Of a stretch of 64,000 nt of DNA, positions 1 through 8,660 are shown in pieces (within the stretch, counting starts at the first letter, position 1; each line of letters starts with the position of its first letter). The notes under the pieces are model-generated. The model was not told the origin of the DNA. It saw only the letters and a program-made list of their open reading frames with translations, and made no database searches. A program made the position numbers and the translations under genes. Origin of the DNA: Kocuria coralli (lineage in GTDB: Bacteria; Actinomycetota; Actinomycetes; Actinomycetales; Micrococcaceae); contig NZ_ML708610.1 in NCBI RefSeq assembly GCF_008831305.1, positions 248,001 through 312,000 of the forward strand, read 5' to 3'.

Positions 1-1992
1 ACCGCGCAGCGCGCATCCGCCAAGGCCGGCGCCACGCCGAACGAGTCCTCCTCCGACTCCGCGGGATCCTCCAACGGAACCTCCCCGGCAGCGTCGGCGG
101 AATCCGCCGGTGACGCGCCCGCCGTCTCCGCGCGCACCGGCCGTGGCCGGAGCCGTCGTGCCTCCTCCGCCCAGGGCGGGGAGCAGGCAGCGGACTCCAG
201 CGCCGCGCAGCCCCAGGGATCCGGCAACGACAAGCCCGCCAAGGACTCCGAGGGCGGCCCGGCCGGCGAGTCGCGGACCGAGGACTCGACATCGGATGAC
301 TCCCAGTCCGGCCAGGACTCCAACCGCGAACGCCCCTCGCGCTCCCAGCGGCGCAACCGCAACCGGGACGGCCAGGGCGGCGAGCAGGGCGGCCAGGACA
401 ACGCCGACTCGAAGTCCCAGCAGGGACAGGGCGGCGGCGAGGACCGCAACGACGACGACTCCGCACGGGGCGGCAAGCGCAACCGCCAGGGTCGCAACCA
501 GGACGGCCAGAAGCAGGACGGCCAGAAGAACGAGCGGAACAACCGCGGCAACAACGACCGCAATGACCGCGGCAACAACGACCGCAACGAGAAGAACGCC
601 GACAAGAGCTCGGACCGCGGCGGGGACGACTCCGGCAAGGGCGATCAGGGCGGCAAGAACAAGCAGGGCAACAAGAACAAGCAGAGCAACCAGCAGGGCG
701 GTCAGGACGACGACGGCAGCTCGCGCCGCAACCGCCGTAACCGCAACCGCAACGACCGCAACGACCGCCGCAACCGCCGCAACCGCAACTCCGGCCCGGA
801 GGTGGACGACACCGAGCCCACGGAGGACGACGTCCTCCTGCCCGTCGCGGGCATCCTGGACGTGCTCGACAACTACGCGTTCGTGCGGACCTCCGGCTAC
901 CTGCCCGGCTCCAACGACGTCTACGTCTCCCTGGCCCAGGTCAAGAAGAACAACCTGCGCAAGGGCGATGCCGTCGTCGGCGCCATCCGCGCCCCGCGTG
1001 ATGGCGAGGAGAACAACAACCGCAACCAGCGCCAGAAGTTCAACGCACTGGTGCAGCTGACCAGCGTCAACGGTAAGAAGCCCGAGGAACTGGCGGATCG
1101 CGTGGACTTCTCCAAGCTGGTCCCGCTCTACCCGCAGGAACGCCTGCGGCTGGAGAGCGAGGCCAAGAAGATCGGCCCGCGCGTGGTCGATCTGGTGGCC
1201 CCGATCGGCAAGGGCCAGCGCGGTCTGATCGTCTCCCCGCCCAAGGCCGGCAAGACGCTCATGCTGCAGTCGATCGCCAACGCCATCACCACGAACAACC
1301 CCGAAGTGCACCTGATGATGGTCCTGGTGGACGAGCGTCCCGAGGAAGTCACGGACATGCAGCGAACGGTCAAGGGTGAGGTCATCGCCTCGACCTTCGA
1401 CCGCCCCGCCGACGATCACACCACGGTGGCCGAGCTGGCCATCGAGCGCGCCAAGCGTCTGGTGGAACTCGGCATGGACGTCGTGGTGCTGCTGGACTCC
1501 ATGACCAGGCTGGGTCGTGCCTACAACCTGGCGGCTCCCGCCTCCGGCCGTATCCTGTCCGGCGGCGTGGACTCGGCGGCGCTCTACCCGCCCAAGCGGT
1601 TCTTCGGTGCTGCTCGCAACATCGAGGGCGGCGGCTCGCTGACCATCCTGGCCACGGCGCTCGTGGAGACCGGGTCCAAGATGGACGAGGTCATCTTCGA
1701 GGAGTTCAAGGGCACCGGCAACATGGAACTGCGCCTGTCCCGCCAGCTGGCCGACAAGCGCATCTTCCCGGCCGTGGACGTCAACTCCTCGGGCACCCGC
1801 CGCGAGGAGAACCTGATGGCCAACGACGAGCTGAAGATCATGTGGAAGCTGCGCCGGGTGCTCTCCAGCCTGGATCAGCAGCAGGCCCTGGAGCTGCTGA
1901 CCAACCGCCTGCGGGACACGCAGTCGAACGCGGAGTTCCTGATGAAGGTCCAGAAGACCACGCTCAACGTCAAGACCGACGACGACCGCTAG
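1..1992 (+). CDS. rho: Transcription termination factor Rho (5' end outside window)
   Basis: Hexameric RNA-dependent ATPase that ends transcription of untranslated RNA. The frame is open from base 1 to the stop at 1990-1992, so the N-terminus lies outside; 663 residues are visible. About the first 265 visible residues are low complexity: Ser/Gly/Gln/Asp-rich, then from about base 340 to 800 Asn/Arg/Asp/Gly/Lys-rich with repeats such as NRNDRN and [10 protein letters not shown]. This insertion is typical of actinobacterial Rho (Micrococcus luteus). The conserved part follows: OB-fold RNA-binding domain from about base 853 ([19 protein letters not shown]), P-loop PPKAGKT at 1237-1257, Walker [12 protein letters not shown] near 1480, secondary-site R-loop [12 protein letters not shown] near 1738. 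No rpmE gene follows it. An ATG-like start inside the conserved region is not the real start, because the frame continues upstream. Confidence 0.97.
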   Translation, partial: TAQRASAKAGATPNESSSDSAGSSNGTSPAASAESAGDAPAVSARTGRGRSRRASSAQGGEQAADSSAAQPQGSGNDKPAKDSEGGPAGESRTEDSTSDDSQSGQDSNRERPSRSQRRNRNRDGQGGEQGGQDNADSKSQQGQGGGEDRNDDDSARGGKRNRQGRNQDGQKQDGQKNERNNRGNNDRNDRGNNDRNEKNADKSSDRGGDDSGKGDQGGKNKQGNKNKQSNQQGGQDDDGSSRRNRRNRNRNDRNDRRNRRNRNSGPEVDDTEPTEDDVLLPVAGILDVLDNYAFVRTSGYLPGSNDVYVSLAQVKKNNLRKGDAVVGAIRAPRDGEENNNRNQRQKFNALVQLTSVNGKKPEELADRVDFSKLVPLYPQERLRLESEAKKIGPRVVDLVAPIGKGQRGLIVSPPKAGKTLMLQSIANAITTNNPEVHLMMVLVDERPEEVTDMQRTVKGEVIASTFDRPADDHTTVAELAIERAKRLVELGMDVVVLLDSMTRLGRAYNLAAPASGRILSGGVDSAALYPPKRFFGAARNIEGGGSLTILATALVETGSKMDEVIFEEFKGTGNMELRLSRQLADKRIFPAVDVNSSGTRREENLMANDELKIMWKLRRVLSSLDQQQALELLTNRLRDTQSNAEFLMKVQKTTLNVKTDDDR

Positions 1993-2015
1993 CCCACCCG
2001 ATCCGGCCCCGGAGG

Positions 2016-2068
2016 CCCTGCGCGTCTTCCCCCGCACCCAGCGTGCACGAGGGGAGGACGACGCAGGG
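2016..2068 (+). terminator. Composite hairpin after rho
   Basis: Arms at 2016-2032 and 2051-2068 pair over about 17 bp with one G.U pair and one bulge; the 18-nt loop can itself fold (GCAC/GTGC). There is no U-run. It sits between the rho stop and prfA and probably ends or attenuates rho transcription. Confidence 0.5.
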
Positions 2069-2154
2069 TTCCCGGGGCCGTCGTCGTCGCCAGGCACGCA
2101 CGGACGGGTGCTACCCGCCGTGCCCGATATGACCTCCCGAAAGGAAGCCGCCCC

Positions 2155-3240
2155 GTGGCCGATCCCATCCAGGCGCTACTGGACGAACACGCCGACCTGC
2201 AGACGCGGCTGGCCGATCCCTCCGTGCACGCGGACCCGCTGCTGGCCAAGCGCCTCAACCGGCGGTACTCCGAGCTGAACAAGATCGTCGAGGCGCACCA
2301 GGAACTCACCCGGCTGCGCGACGACAAGGCCACCGCCGAGGAGCTCGCGGACGAGGACCCGGACTTCGCGAGCGAGGCCGAGGCCCTCGGGCCGCGCATC
2401 GAGGAGGCCCGGGAACGGCTGCGGGTGCTGCTGATCCCCAGGAACCCGGACGACGCCAGGGACGCCATCCTGGAGATCAAGGCCGGTGAGGGCGGGGCGG
2501 AGTCCGCGCTGTTCGCCGGGGATCTGCTGCGCATGTACCTGCGCTACGCCGAGTCCAAGGGGTGGCGGACGGAGGTCCTGGGGGATACCCCGGCGGAGCT
2601 GGGCGGCTACAAGGACGTCCAGATCGCGGTCAAGGGCCGTTCGGAGGACCCTGCGGAAGGGGTCTGGGCGCACCTGAAGTACGAGGGCGGGGTGCACCGG
2701 GTGCAGCGGGTGCCGGCGACCGAGTCCCAGGGGCGCATCCACACCTCGGCCGCAGGCGTGCTGGCCTTCGCCGAGGTCGAGGCCCCCGAGGAGATCGAGA
2801 TCCAGCAGAACGACCTGAAGATCGACGTCTACCGGTCCTCGGGACCCGGCGGGCAGTCCGTGAACACCACGGACTCCGCGGTGCGCATCACCCACCTCCC
2901 CACGGGCATCGTCGTGGCCATGCAGAACGAGAAGTCGCAGCTGCAGAACAAGGAAGCCGCCATGCGCGTGCTCAGAGCGCGGCTGCTGGCCCATCAGCGG
3001 GAGCAGCAGGAGGCCGAGGCCTCGGCGGCCCGCAAGTCCCAGGTGCGGACGGTCGACCGCTCCGAGCGGATCAGGACCTACAACTTCCCGGAGAACCGCA
3101 TCGCCGACCACCGGACGGGTTACAAGGCCTACAACCTCGACCAGGTGCTCGACGGCGATCTCGGTCCCGTGATCGCCTCGGCCATCGAGCTGGACGAGCA
3201 GCACCGCCTGGCCAGTCTGGGCCAGGCTTCCGACGACTGA
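2155..3240 (+). CDS. prfA: Peptide chain release factor 1
   Basis: Class I release factor that recognises UAA and UAG in the ribosomal A site and triggers hydrolysis of peptidyl-tRNA. It has 361 residues, normal for RF1. The catalytic GGQ motif is at residues 232-234 ([17 protein letters not shown]); its Gln is the residue methylated by PrmC, encoded next. The GTG start at 2155 follows an AAAGGAAG Shine-Dalgarno about 8 nt upstream. prmC begins 17 nt after the stop, so the enzyme and its modifier are probably co-transcribed. Confidence 0.97.
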   Translation: MADPIQALLDEHADLQTRLADPSVHADPLLAKRLNRRYSELNKIVEAHQELTRLRDDKATAEELADEDPDFASEAEALGPRIEEARERLRVLLIPRNPDDARDAILEIKAGEGGAESALFAGDLLRMYLRYAESKGWRTEVLGDTPAELGGYKDVQIAVKGRSEDPAEGVWAHLKYEGGVHRVQRVPATESQGRIHTSAAGVLAFAEVEAPEEIEIQQNDLKIDVYRSSGPGGQSVNTTDSAVRITHLPTGIVVAMQNEKSQLQNKEAAMRVLRARLLAHQREQQEAEASAARKSQVRTVDRSERIRTYNFPENRIADHRTGYKAYNLDQVLDGDLGPVIASAIELDEQHRLASLGQASDD

Positions 3241-3257
3241 CCGAGGACCGGACGATC

Positions 3258-4175
3258 ATGAGCGACTCACTGGCACAAGCCCTGCGCTGGGCCACGGCCG
3301 AGCTCGGAGCGGCAGGGGTGGCCTCAGCCGAGGCGGACGCCGTGCTGATCGCCGCTCATCTGCTGAACCTGGATCGTGGCGAGGTGCAGGCGAAAGCCAT
3401 CATCGGCGCCCCGGTGCCGGAGGGGTTCGAGGAGCTCGTGCGCCGTCGGTCCCGGCGCGAACCTCTGCAGCACCTGACCGGGACCGCCCCCTTCCGCCGG
3501 ATCGAGCTGGCGGTAGGTCCCGGGGTGTTCATCCCGCGACCGGAGACGGAGCTCCTGGTCGATCTGGCGGCCGAGCGGCTGCGGAGGGACCAGGCCGAAG
3601 GCACGCCCCGGCCGCTGGCCATCGACCTGTGCACCGGCTCGGGTGCGATCGCCGCGGCCCTCGCCGACGAGGTGCCGCATGCCAGGCTCTTCGCCGTCGA
3701 GCTCTCCGAGGAGGCCCACGCCTGGGCTCAGCGCAATCTGGCGGGACACCGGGTGGACCTCCGCCTCGGTGACGCCACCCGCGTCCCGGACGACCTGCGC
3801 GGCCGGATGGACGTGGTGGTCTCCAATCCGCCTTACGTCCCCGGCGACGAGGTGCCGACCGAGCCCGAGGTGATCGACCACGACCCCCGGATGGCCTTGA
3901 TGGGCGGCGGGGCCGACGGCATGCAGATCCCCGAACGGATCATCGCCGCCGCTGCGAGCCTGCTCAAGGCGGGCGGGTGGTGCGCCATCGAGCACGCCGA
4001 ATCACAGGCCGCGGCCGTCGCGGAAGCCTTCGCGCGGCACGGGTTCAGCGAGGTCGAGGGCCACGACGATCTCACGGACCGTCCGAGAGCCACCAGCGCC
4101 GTCCTGAGCGGCCGCTCTGCCCAGGACGTACCCGGCCACCCAGATGATCCGACCCAGCGGGAGGTGCGACAATGA
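3258..4175 (+). CDS. prmC: Release factor glutamine methyltransferase (HemK family)
   Basis: SAM-dependent N5-methyltransferase that modifies the GGQ glutamine of release factors. It has 305 residues: an N-terminal helical substrate-binding part, then a class I Rossmann methyltransferase domain with the SAM-binding stretch DLCTGSGAIAAALA and the signature NPPY at residues 190-193. ATG at 3258 is chosen because it lies just after the prfA stop and gives the normal family length; the same frame stays open upstream inside prfA but that part is not coding. The stop overlaps the next start as ATGA (4172-4175). Confidence 0.95.
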   Translation: MSDSLAQALRWATAELGAAGVASAEADAVLIAAHLLNLDRGEVQAKAIIGAPVPEGFEELVRRRSRREPLQHLTGTAPFRRIELAVGPGVFIPRPETELLVDLAAERLRRDQAEGTPRPLAIDLCTGSGAIAAALADEVPHARLFAVELSEEAHAWAQRNLAGHRVDLRLGDATRVPDDLRGRMDVVVSNPPYVPGDEVPTEPEVIDHDPRMALMGGGADGMQIPERIIAAAASLLKAGGWCAIEHAESQAAAVAEAFARHGFSEVEGHDDLTDRPRATSAVLSGRSAQDVPGHPDDPTQREVRQ

Positions 4176-5440
4176 CCGCCGTGAACGAGACACCCCAAGA
4201 CAACTCATCCGGATCCGGCTCCGAGCCCGAGGCGGAGCAGCAGGAGACGACGGTCTACGACTGCTCGTCGGAGAAGCAGCGCGCCGTCGGGATCAAGCAC
4301 GCCCAGCAGGTCCTGGCCACGGAGCAGTGCGTGGTCATGCCGACGGATACGGTGTACGGGATCGCGGCCGATGCGTTCTCAGCGGCCGGGGTGCGGCACC
4401 TGCTGGAGACCAAAGGACGCAACCGCACCATGCCGCCGCCCGTGCTGATCGCGCACGCCGGTGTCCTGGACGGACTGGCGGACGAGGTCTCCGAGGCCGC
4501 CCGGGCGTTGGCCGAGGCCTTCTGGCCCGGCGGGCTCACCCTGATCTGCCACGCCCAGCCCTCCCTGCAGTGGGACCTGGGGGAGACCCGGGGCACGGTG
4601 GCGCTACGGGTTCCCGACGACGAGGTGGCCGTCGCGCTGCTGAGCCAGACCGGACCCCTCGCCGTCTCCTCGGCCAACCGGACGGGCCTTCCGGCGGCCA
4701 CGTCGGCCGGGGAGGCCCGCGAGATGCTCGGGGACAAGGTTGAGGTCTACCTGGACGCCGGTACCAGGGGATCGACCCTGCCCGCTCAGCATCCGGTGGC
4801 CTCGACGATCGTGGACTGCACGGGTGAGACCCCCGTCGTGGTCCGCGACGGGGCGATCTCGCTGGCGCGGCTGCGCGCCGTCGTGCCCTCCGTGATCGGG
4901 CTGGGGGCAGCCGTACCCGACGAGGAGGAGACCGCGGCCGGTGGGGACGCCGAAACCCCGGACACCTTTTCCACTGAGCCCCAGGCGGGGGAGAACGACG
5001 TAGTGGAGACGAACGCGGAGCCTGCGGAGGAGGAGGCGCCCGCGCGGCCCGGAGAGCCGGCGGGGCAGGCGGACGCCGACGATGAGGTGCTGCATCCGGA
5101 TCCCGAGGCCCCCGCGCCCACCCGCGCCGCGCAGGACGAACAGGACGAACCGGCACGGGGAGAGCCAGGGCGGCAAGAGGCGGTGCCGGACGGGTCGTCG
5201 TCCGGCCCTTCCCGCAGGCCGGCGGGACTGGATCAGGCCGCTGCACTGGTCGCGAGCGGCGCCGCCGTATCCGGCCGTGGCACCGCTGCCAGCCCTGACC
5301 AGGATCGGCGGCGTCAGCAGCGCCCGCGGACGGCAGGGGAGCCCCGGCCGGTCGATCGGGCCACCGCCGCGTCGATCGTCGCCCGAGGCGTGGTCGACGA
5401 GACGGTCGGGGCAGAGGCGGCCGATCAGGCTGGCGGCTGA
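4172..5440 (+). CDS. tsaC: L-threonylcarbamoyladenylate synthase (Sua5/YrdC) with long disordered tail
   Basis: Makes threonylcarbamoyl-AMP from Thr, bicarbonate and ATP, the first step of tRNA t6A37 synthesis. Residues about 25-235 form the YrdC fold (VVMPTDTVYGIAADAFS; LETKGRNRTMPPPVLIA; LAVSSANRTGLPAATSA). Total length is 422 residues, roughly 200 more than the usual actinobacterial protein. The extra C-terminal part (about 245-422) is rich in Glu, Ala, Pro and Asp, then Arg/Ala-rich, with no recognisable domain. The start overlaps the prmC stop by 4 nt, matching the conserved prmC-sua5 pairing. Confidence 0.92.
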   Translation: MTAVNETPQDNSSGSGSEPEAEQQETTVYDCSSEKQRAVGIKHAQQVLATEQCVVMPTDTVYGIAADAFSAAGVRHLLETKGRNRTMPPPVLIAHAGVLDGLADEVSEAARALAEAFWPGGLTLICHAQPSLQWDLGETRGTVALRVPDDEVAVALLSQTGPLAVSSANRTGLPAATSAGEAREMLGDKVEVYLDAGTRGSTLPAQHPVASTIVDCTGETPVVVRDGAISLARLRAVVPSVIGLGAAVPDEEETAAGGDAETPDTFSTEPQAGENDVVETNAEPAEEEAPARPGEPAGQADADDEVLHPDPEAPAPTRAAQDEQDEPARGEPGRQEAVPDGSSSGPSRRPAGLDQAAALVASGAAVSGRGTAASPDQDRRRQQRPRTAGEPRPVDRATAASIVARGVVDETVGAEAADQAGG

Positions 5441-5498
5441 TAACCGGCTGGGCCCGGTCGAGTCCGCGCGGAGCTGCGGCGGAGCACGCGCGGGCCGG

Positions 5499-6461
5499 TC
5501 AGCTGCGGTTCAGATGGACCTCGCGCAGCAGCTCCGAGATCCTGGGCTCCGGCAGAAGACCCTGCTCCAGACCCCATCCGGGTATCTGCTTCTGGCCGAA
5601 CCAGGTCACCTCGATGCGCCGGAGGAGGCCGTGCCACCGGCTGCCCGCCAGCCCGGAGACGAAGTAGCCGGCTGTCACGGCGCAGCGGCACAGGGCCGCG
5701 GGCAGCCTGACCGGGTTGCGCCGTCCCGCGTCGCGCAGGATCGACGCCGTCGTCGCTCCCTCCCAGGGCAGCAGCACGATCTGCGGTACGTCACCGCGGT
5801 GGTCGCCCACCGTGACCGTGAATTCCGCCAGCGCGTCGATGGAGGTCACCGGCGTGTGCGCACTGCCGTCGCCGGCCACCGAGCACAGCGCGGAGGAGGC
5901 GAAGGCGGCCAGGCGTTTGGTGGTCGAGCGGTCGGGTCCCTGCACCGAGGTGGCCCGGAGGATGACCAGGTCCGGGTGCGAGGGGCGCTCGTCCCGGGCC
6001 GCCAGACGCTGCAGAGCGGACTCCCCGAGCGCCTTGGAGAAGGAGTAGGGGGAGAAGGGGGAGGTCCGGGAGGTCTCGTCCAGGCACGCCGTCGAGCCCT
6101 GGACGGCGGCGGAGCTGATCTGCACCACGCGCTTCACGCCGGTCCGCTCGGCGGCGGCCAGGATCAGCACCGGGAGCATGGCATTGGCTCCCACCAGCGA
6201 GTCCTGGTCGGAGCCGTCCGGGGCCGCGATGCCCGCGGCGTTGACCACGACGTCCGCCCCGGCGAAGGAGTCCGCGAGGTAGTCGATCACCGCCTCGAGG
6301 TTCTGCGCCCTGCCCAAAAGGTGGTGGACGGTGCGAGCGCCGCTGGACAGACGGGGAGCCGATACGGCTTGGACGGTGTGCCCCTCGGCTCGCAACCGCT
6401 TCGTGACCGCGGAGCCGACGAATCCCGTCGCACCCACCACACGCCATGCTCTGGACGTCAC
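5499..6461 (-). CDS. NAD-dependent epimerase/dehydratase family protein (atypical SDR)
   Basis: Extended short-chain dehydrogenase-like protein of 320 residues. The Rossmann glycine motif VVGATGFVGS is at the extreme N-terminus. A YSFSKALGE stretch supplies the YxxxK pair, preceded by VVQISSAAVQG. The GTG start at 6461 is chosen because it is preceded by GAGAGGAGA at good spacing; an upstream ATG would put that Shine-Dalgarno inside the gene. The substrate cannot be told; a nucleotide sugar or a quinone/lipid-linked role are both possible. It is divergent from the glycosyltransferase at 6645, suggesting but not proving a role in glycan synthesis. Confidence 0.8.
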   Translation of the reverse strand: MTSRAWRVVGATGFVGSAVTKRLRAEGHTVQAVSAPRLSSGARTVHHLLGRAQNLEAVIDYLADSFAGADVVVNAAGIAAPDGSDQDSLVGANAMLPVLILAAAERTGVKRVVQISSAAVQGSTACLDETSRTSPFSPYSFSKALGESALQRLAARDERPSHPDLVILRATSVQGPDRSTTKRLAAFASSALCSVAGDGSAHTPVTSIDALAEFTVTVGDHRGDVPQIVLLPWEGATTASILRDAGRRNPVRLPAALCRCAVTAGYFVSGLAGSRWHGLLRRIEVTWFGQKQIPGWGLEQGLLPEPRISELLREVHLNRS

Positions 6462-6644
6462 AGACGTTCTCCTCTCGATCGAGACGGGTCCCTGCACGTG
6501 CCCGTCGAATCATCGTACAGAGATCACTGTGACAGCAGCCTTAAGAACCGGCCCATGACCGGGTGCTAATCTCTGCTGGTCGGTACATCCGGGTACAGGC
6601 GGCGTCGGGAAGCTGTCCGCACGGACCCTGAGTGGGAGAGCTAG

Positions 6645-8549
6645 GTGGATTTGGGCGTGGTGATGAGTTCAACGCCTCGGGTGGTTGCCGTCGTGGTGAG
6701 TTTCAACCGGCGTGTCCTGCTGGAATCCACGCTGCGCGGGATCCTGGGCGGCAGGCTCGTCCCCGAGACCGTCGTGGTGGTCGACAACGCGTCCTCGGAC
6801 GGCTCCGTGGAGTTCATCAAGAGTTTCACCGCCCAGCACGAGGCGACCGGAGCCCCGGGGCGGATCGAGCTGATCACCCTGTCCCGGAACGTCGGCGGAG
6901 CCGGCGGGTTCACCGTGGGGATCGATCAGGCCGCCAACGTCCACGGGGCCGATCTCATCTGGGTCATGGACGACGACACCGAGCCCCTGGCCGAGACCCT
7001 CGACGCCGCCGTGACCGCGTGGCGGGACTACGATCCCGAGGGCGCCCGCCGGCCCGTGTTCGTCGCCAGCAAGGTCCTGTGGACCGACGGCAGCGAGCAC
7101 CCCATGAACTCGATGATCGAACGCATCGGCGCGGGCCGGGATCGCAAGGCCCGCGCAGCCGCGGTGAACGGCCGGGCCATCCGCTCCGGCTCCTTCGTAT
7201 CCCTGCTGATGGACGGCGACGCCGTCCGGGCGGCCGGGCTGCCGATCGCCGACTACTTCATTTGGAATGACGACTTCGAGTTCTCCACCCGGCTCGCCCG
7301 CTGGGAGGACGCCATCCAGGCCCCCGCCTCCCGCGTCATGCATCACACCAAGCAGGCCGACAACACGGACGCGGACCCGGGCCCGCGCCTCTACAACGAC
7401 GTCCGCAACAAGCTGTGGGTCTTCACCCGGTCCACCTCCCTGGCGCCGTGGGAGAAGGTGCTCTACGGCGGCGCCACGGCACGCCTGTGGATCCGGACCT
7501 TCCGCCGGGCCGACGATCGGAGCGCCGTCGTCCGGCGCCTCCTGGCGGGGGCCCGGGATGCGATCAAGCCGCCCCGCAGCAACCAGGAGGTCCTGGCAGG
7601 CGTCTGGCAGCTGACGGGATCGCGGGTCAAGCCCGGCCCGCCGCGGGCCCAGTCCGCTGACCGGGCCCAGGTTACGGCGGGTGAGGCCGGCGACGATGCC
7701 CCGGCGCTGGACCCCGCGGCCGCTGAGTTCTCGCTGCTCATGCCCGTCTACCACGGTGACACGCCGGAGAGATTCCATCGTGCGGTGGTCTCCTCGACGC
7801 TGGAGCAGGTCCGGCCGCCGTCGGAGATCGTGATCGTTCGCGACGGCCCGCTCCCGGCGCAGCTGCAGGAGGAACTCGACACGCTGACCCACCGCCTGCG
7901 GACCGCCAACCCGCCCATCGCCGTGGTGCGCGAGGACCTGGCGGTCAACACCGGTCTGACGCATGCCCTGCGGACGGGCCTGCGGCTGTGCAGCCACGAC
8001 ATCGTGGCCCGGGCGGATGCCGACGACGTCTCCTACCCTCAGCGGTTCGCCCTGCAGCTGCCGCTCATCGAGGCCGGGGCCGACGTCGTGGGCGCCGGCA
8101 TGGATGAGATCGGCGACGATGAGTCGGTCAAGCTCGCCCGCAGGGAGGCTCCCGTGGGCGAGGAGAAGATCCGTTCCGTGGCCAAGCTGCGCAACCCGGT
8201 CTCCCACCCGACCGTGGTGATGCGCCGTAGCGCGGCGCTGGCCGTCGGAGGATACGAATACGTCCCCCTGGCCGAGGACTACTGGCTGTGGGTGCGCATG
8301 ATGCGAGCGGGTGCGGACGTCCGCAATATCGCCGAGCCCCTGGTCGGCTACCGTGTCTCCGGCGGCGCCTACCAGCGCAGGGGCGGGCCGTACGTGTTCC
8401 GCGCCGAGCTGCAGCTGCAGAGCCGCCTTCGCGGGATCGGGCACCTGAGTTTCCTAGAATGGGCCAGGAACGTCGCGGTGAGAGGCGGTTACCGGTTCGT
8501 GCCCCGGCGGGTGAGAGAACGCGCCTACCGGTTCATGGTCGGCGCCTAG
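6645..8549 (+). CDS. Two-domain family 2 glycosyltransferase (GlfT2-like plus GT2)
   Basis: Protein of 634 residues with two glycosyltransferase domains. Domain 1 (about 10-330) resembles galactofuranosyltransferase-type GT2 enzymes: VVAVVVSFNR, the metal-binding WVMDDDTEP near 107-115, and IWNDDFEFSTRLARWED with the catalytic acidic pair. A 35-residue Ala/Gly-rich linker follows. Domain 2 (about 361-634) is an independent GT2 fold: FSLLMPVYHG, the RADADDVSYPQR DxD motif and LAEDYWLWVRM. Both sets of catalytic motifs look intact. GTG at 6645 follows GGGAG by 6 nt; ATG at 6663 is an alternative. Downstream genes make and load a sugar nucleotide, so it probably extends a lipid-linked surface glycan. 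Confidence 0.85.
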   Translation: MDLGVVMSSTPRVVAVVVSFNRRVLLESTLRGILGGRLVPETVVVVDNASSDGSVEFIKSFTAQHEATGAPGRIELITLSRNVGGAGGFTVGIDQAANVHGADLIWVMDDDTEPLAETLDAAVTAWRDYDPEGARRPVFVASKVLWTDGSEHPMNSMIERIGAGRDRKARAAAVNGRAIRSGSFVSLLMDGDAVRAAGLPIADYFIWNDDFEFSTRLARWEDAIQAPASRVMHHTKQADNTDADPGPRLYNDVRNKLWVFTRSTSLAPWEKVLYGGATARLWIRTFRRADDRSAVVRRLLAGARDAIKPPRSNQEVLAGVWQLTGSRVKPGPPRAQSADRAQVTAGEAGDDAPALDPAAAEFSLLMPVYHGDTPERFHRAVVSSTLEQVRPPSEIVIVRDGPLPAQLQEELDTLTHRLRTANPPIAVVREDLAVNTGLTHALRTGLRLCSHDIVARADADDVSYPQRFALQLPLIEAGADVVGAGMDEIGDDESVKLARREAPVGEEKIRSVAKLRNPVSHPTVVMRRSAALAVGGYEYVPLAEDYWLWVRMMRAGADVRNIAEPLVGYRVSGGAYQRRGGPYVFRAELQLQSRLRGIGHLSFLEWARNVAVRGGYRFVPRRVRERAYRFMVGA

Positions 8550-8594
8550 CCCGGCGCCGGTGGTCATGGCAGGCCACCGCTGAACCGCCCCCCG

Positions 8595-8600
8595 TACGCT
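8595..8600 (+). promoter_or_regulatory. Candidate -10 box for the dehydratase-wecA-atp transcript
   Basis: TACGCT about 60 nt before the ATG of the dehydratase gene, in the only noncoding gap before the long chain of overlapping genes that runs into the atp genes. No clear -35 was found. Confidence 0.35.
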
Positions 8601-8660
8601 CGAGACAGATGGCGGAGGACTCCGGTCGTCCCCGGCGTCGTCCACGGAAGGACCCCCACG

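Noticed and set aside
110-1060. Arg/Ala/Thr/Pro-rich open frame overlapping the start of the window
   Set aside because: It is an alternative frame of the rho low-complexity region; composition is that of a shifted frame and it ends inside the conserved rho domain.
2562-3257. N-terminal extension of prmC into prfA
   Set aside because: The same frame is open, but this part is Gly/Arg/Pro-rich shadow sequence inside prfA; the ATG at 3258 gives the normal PrmC length.
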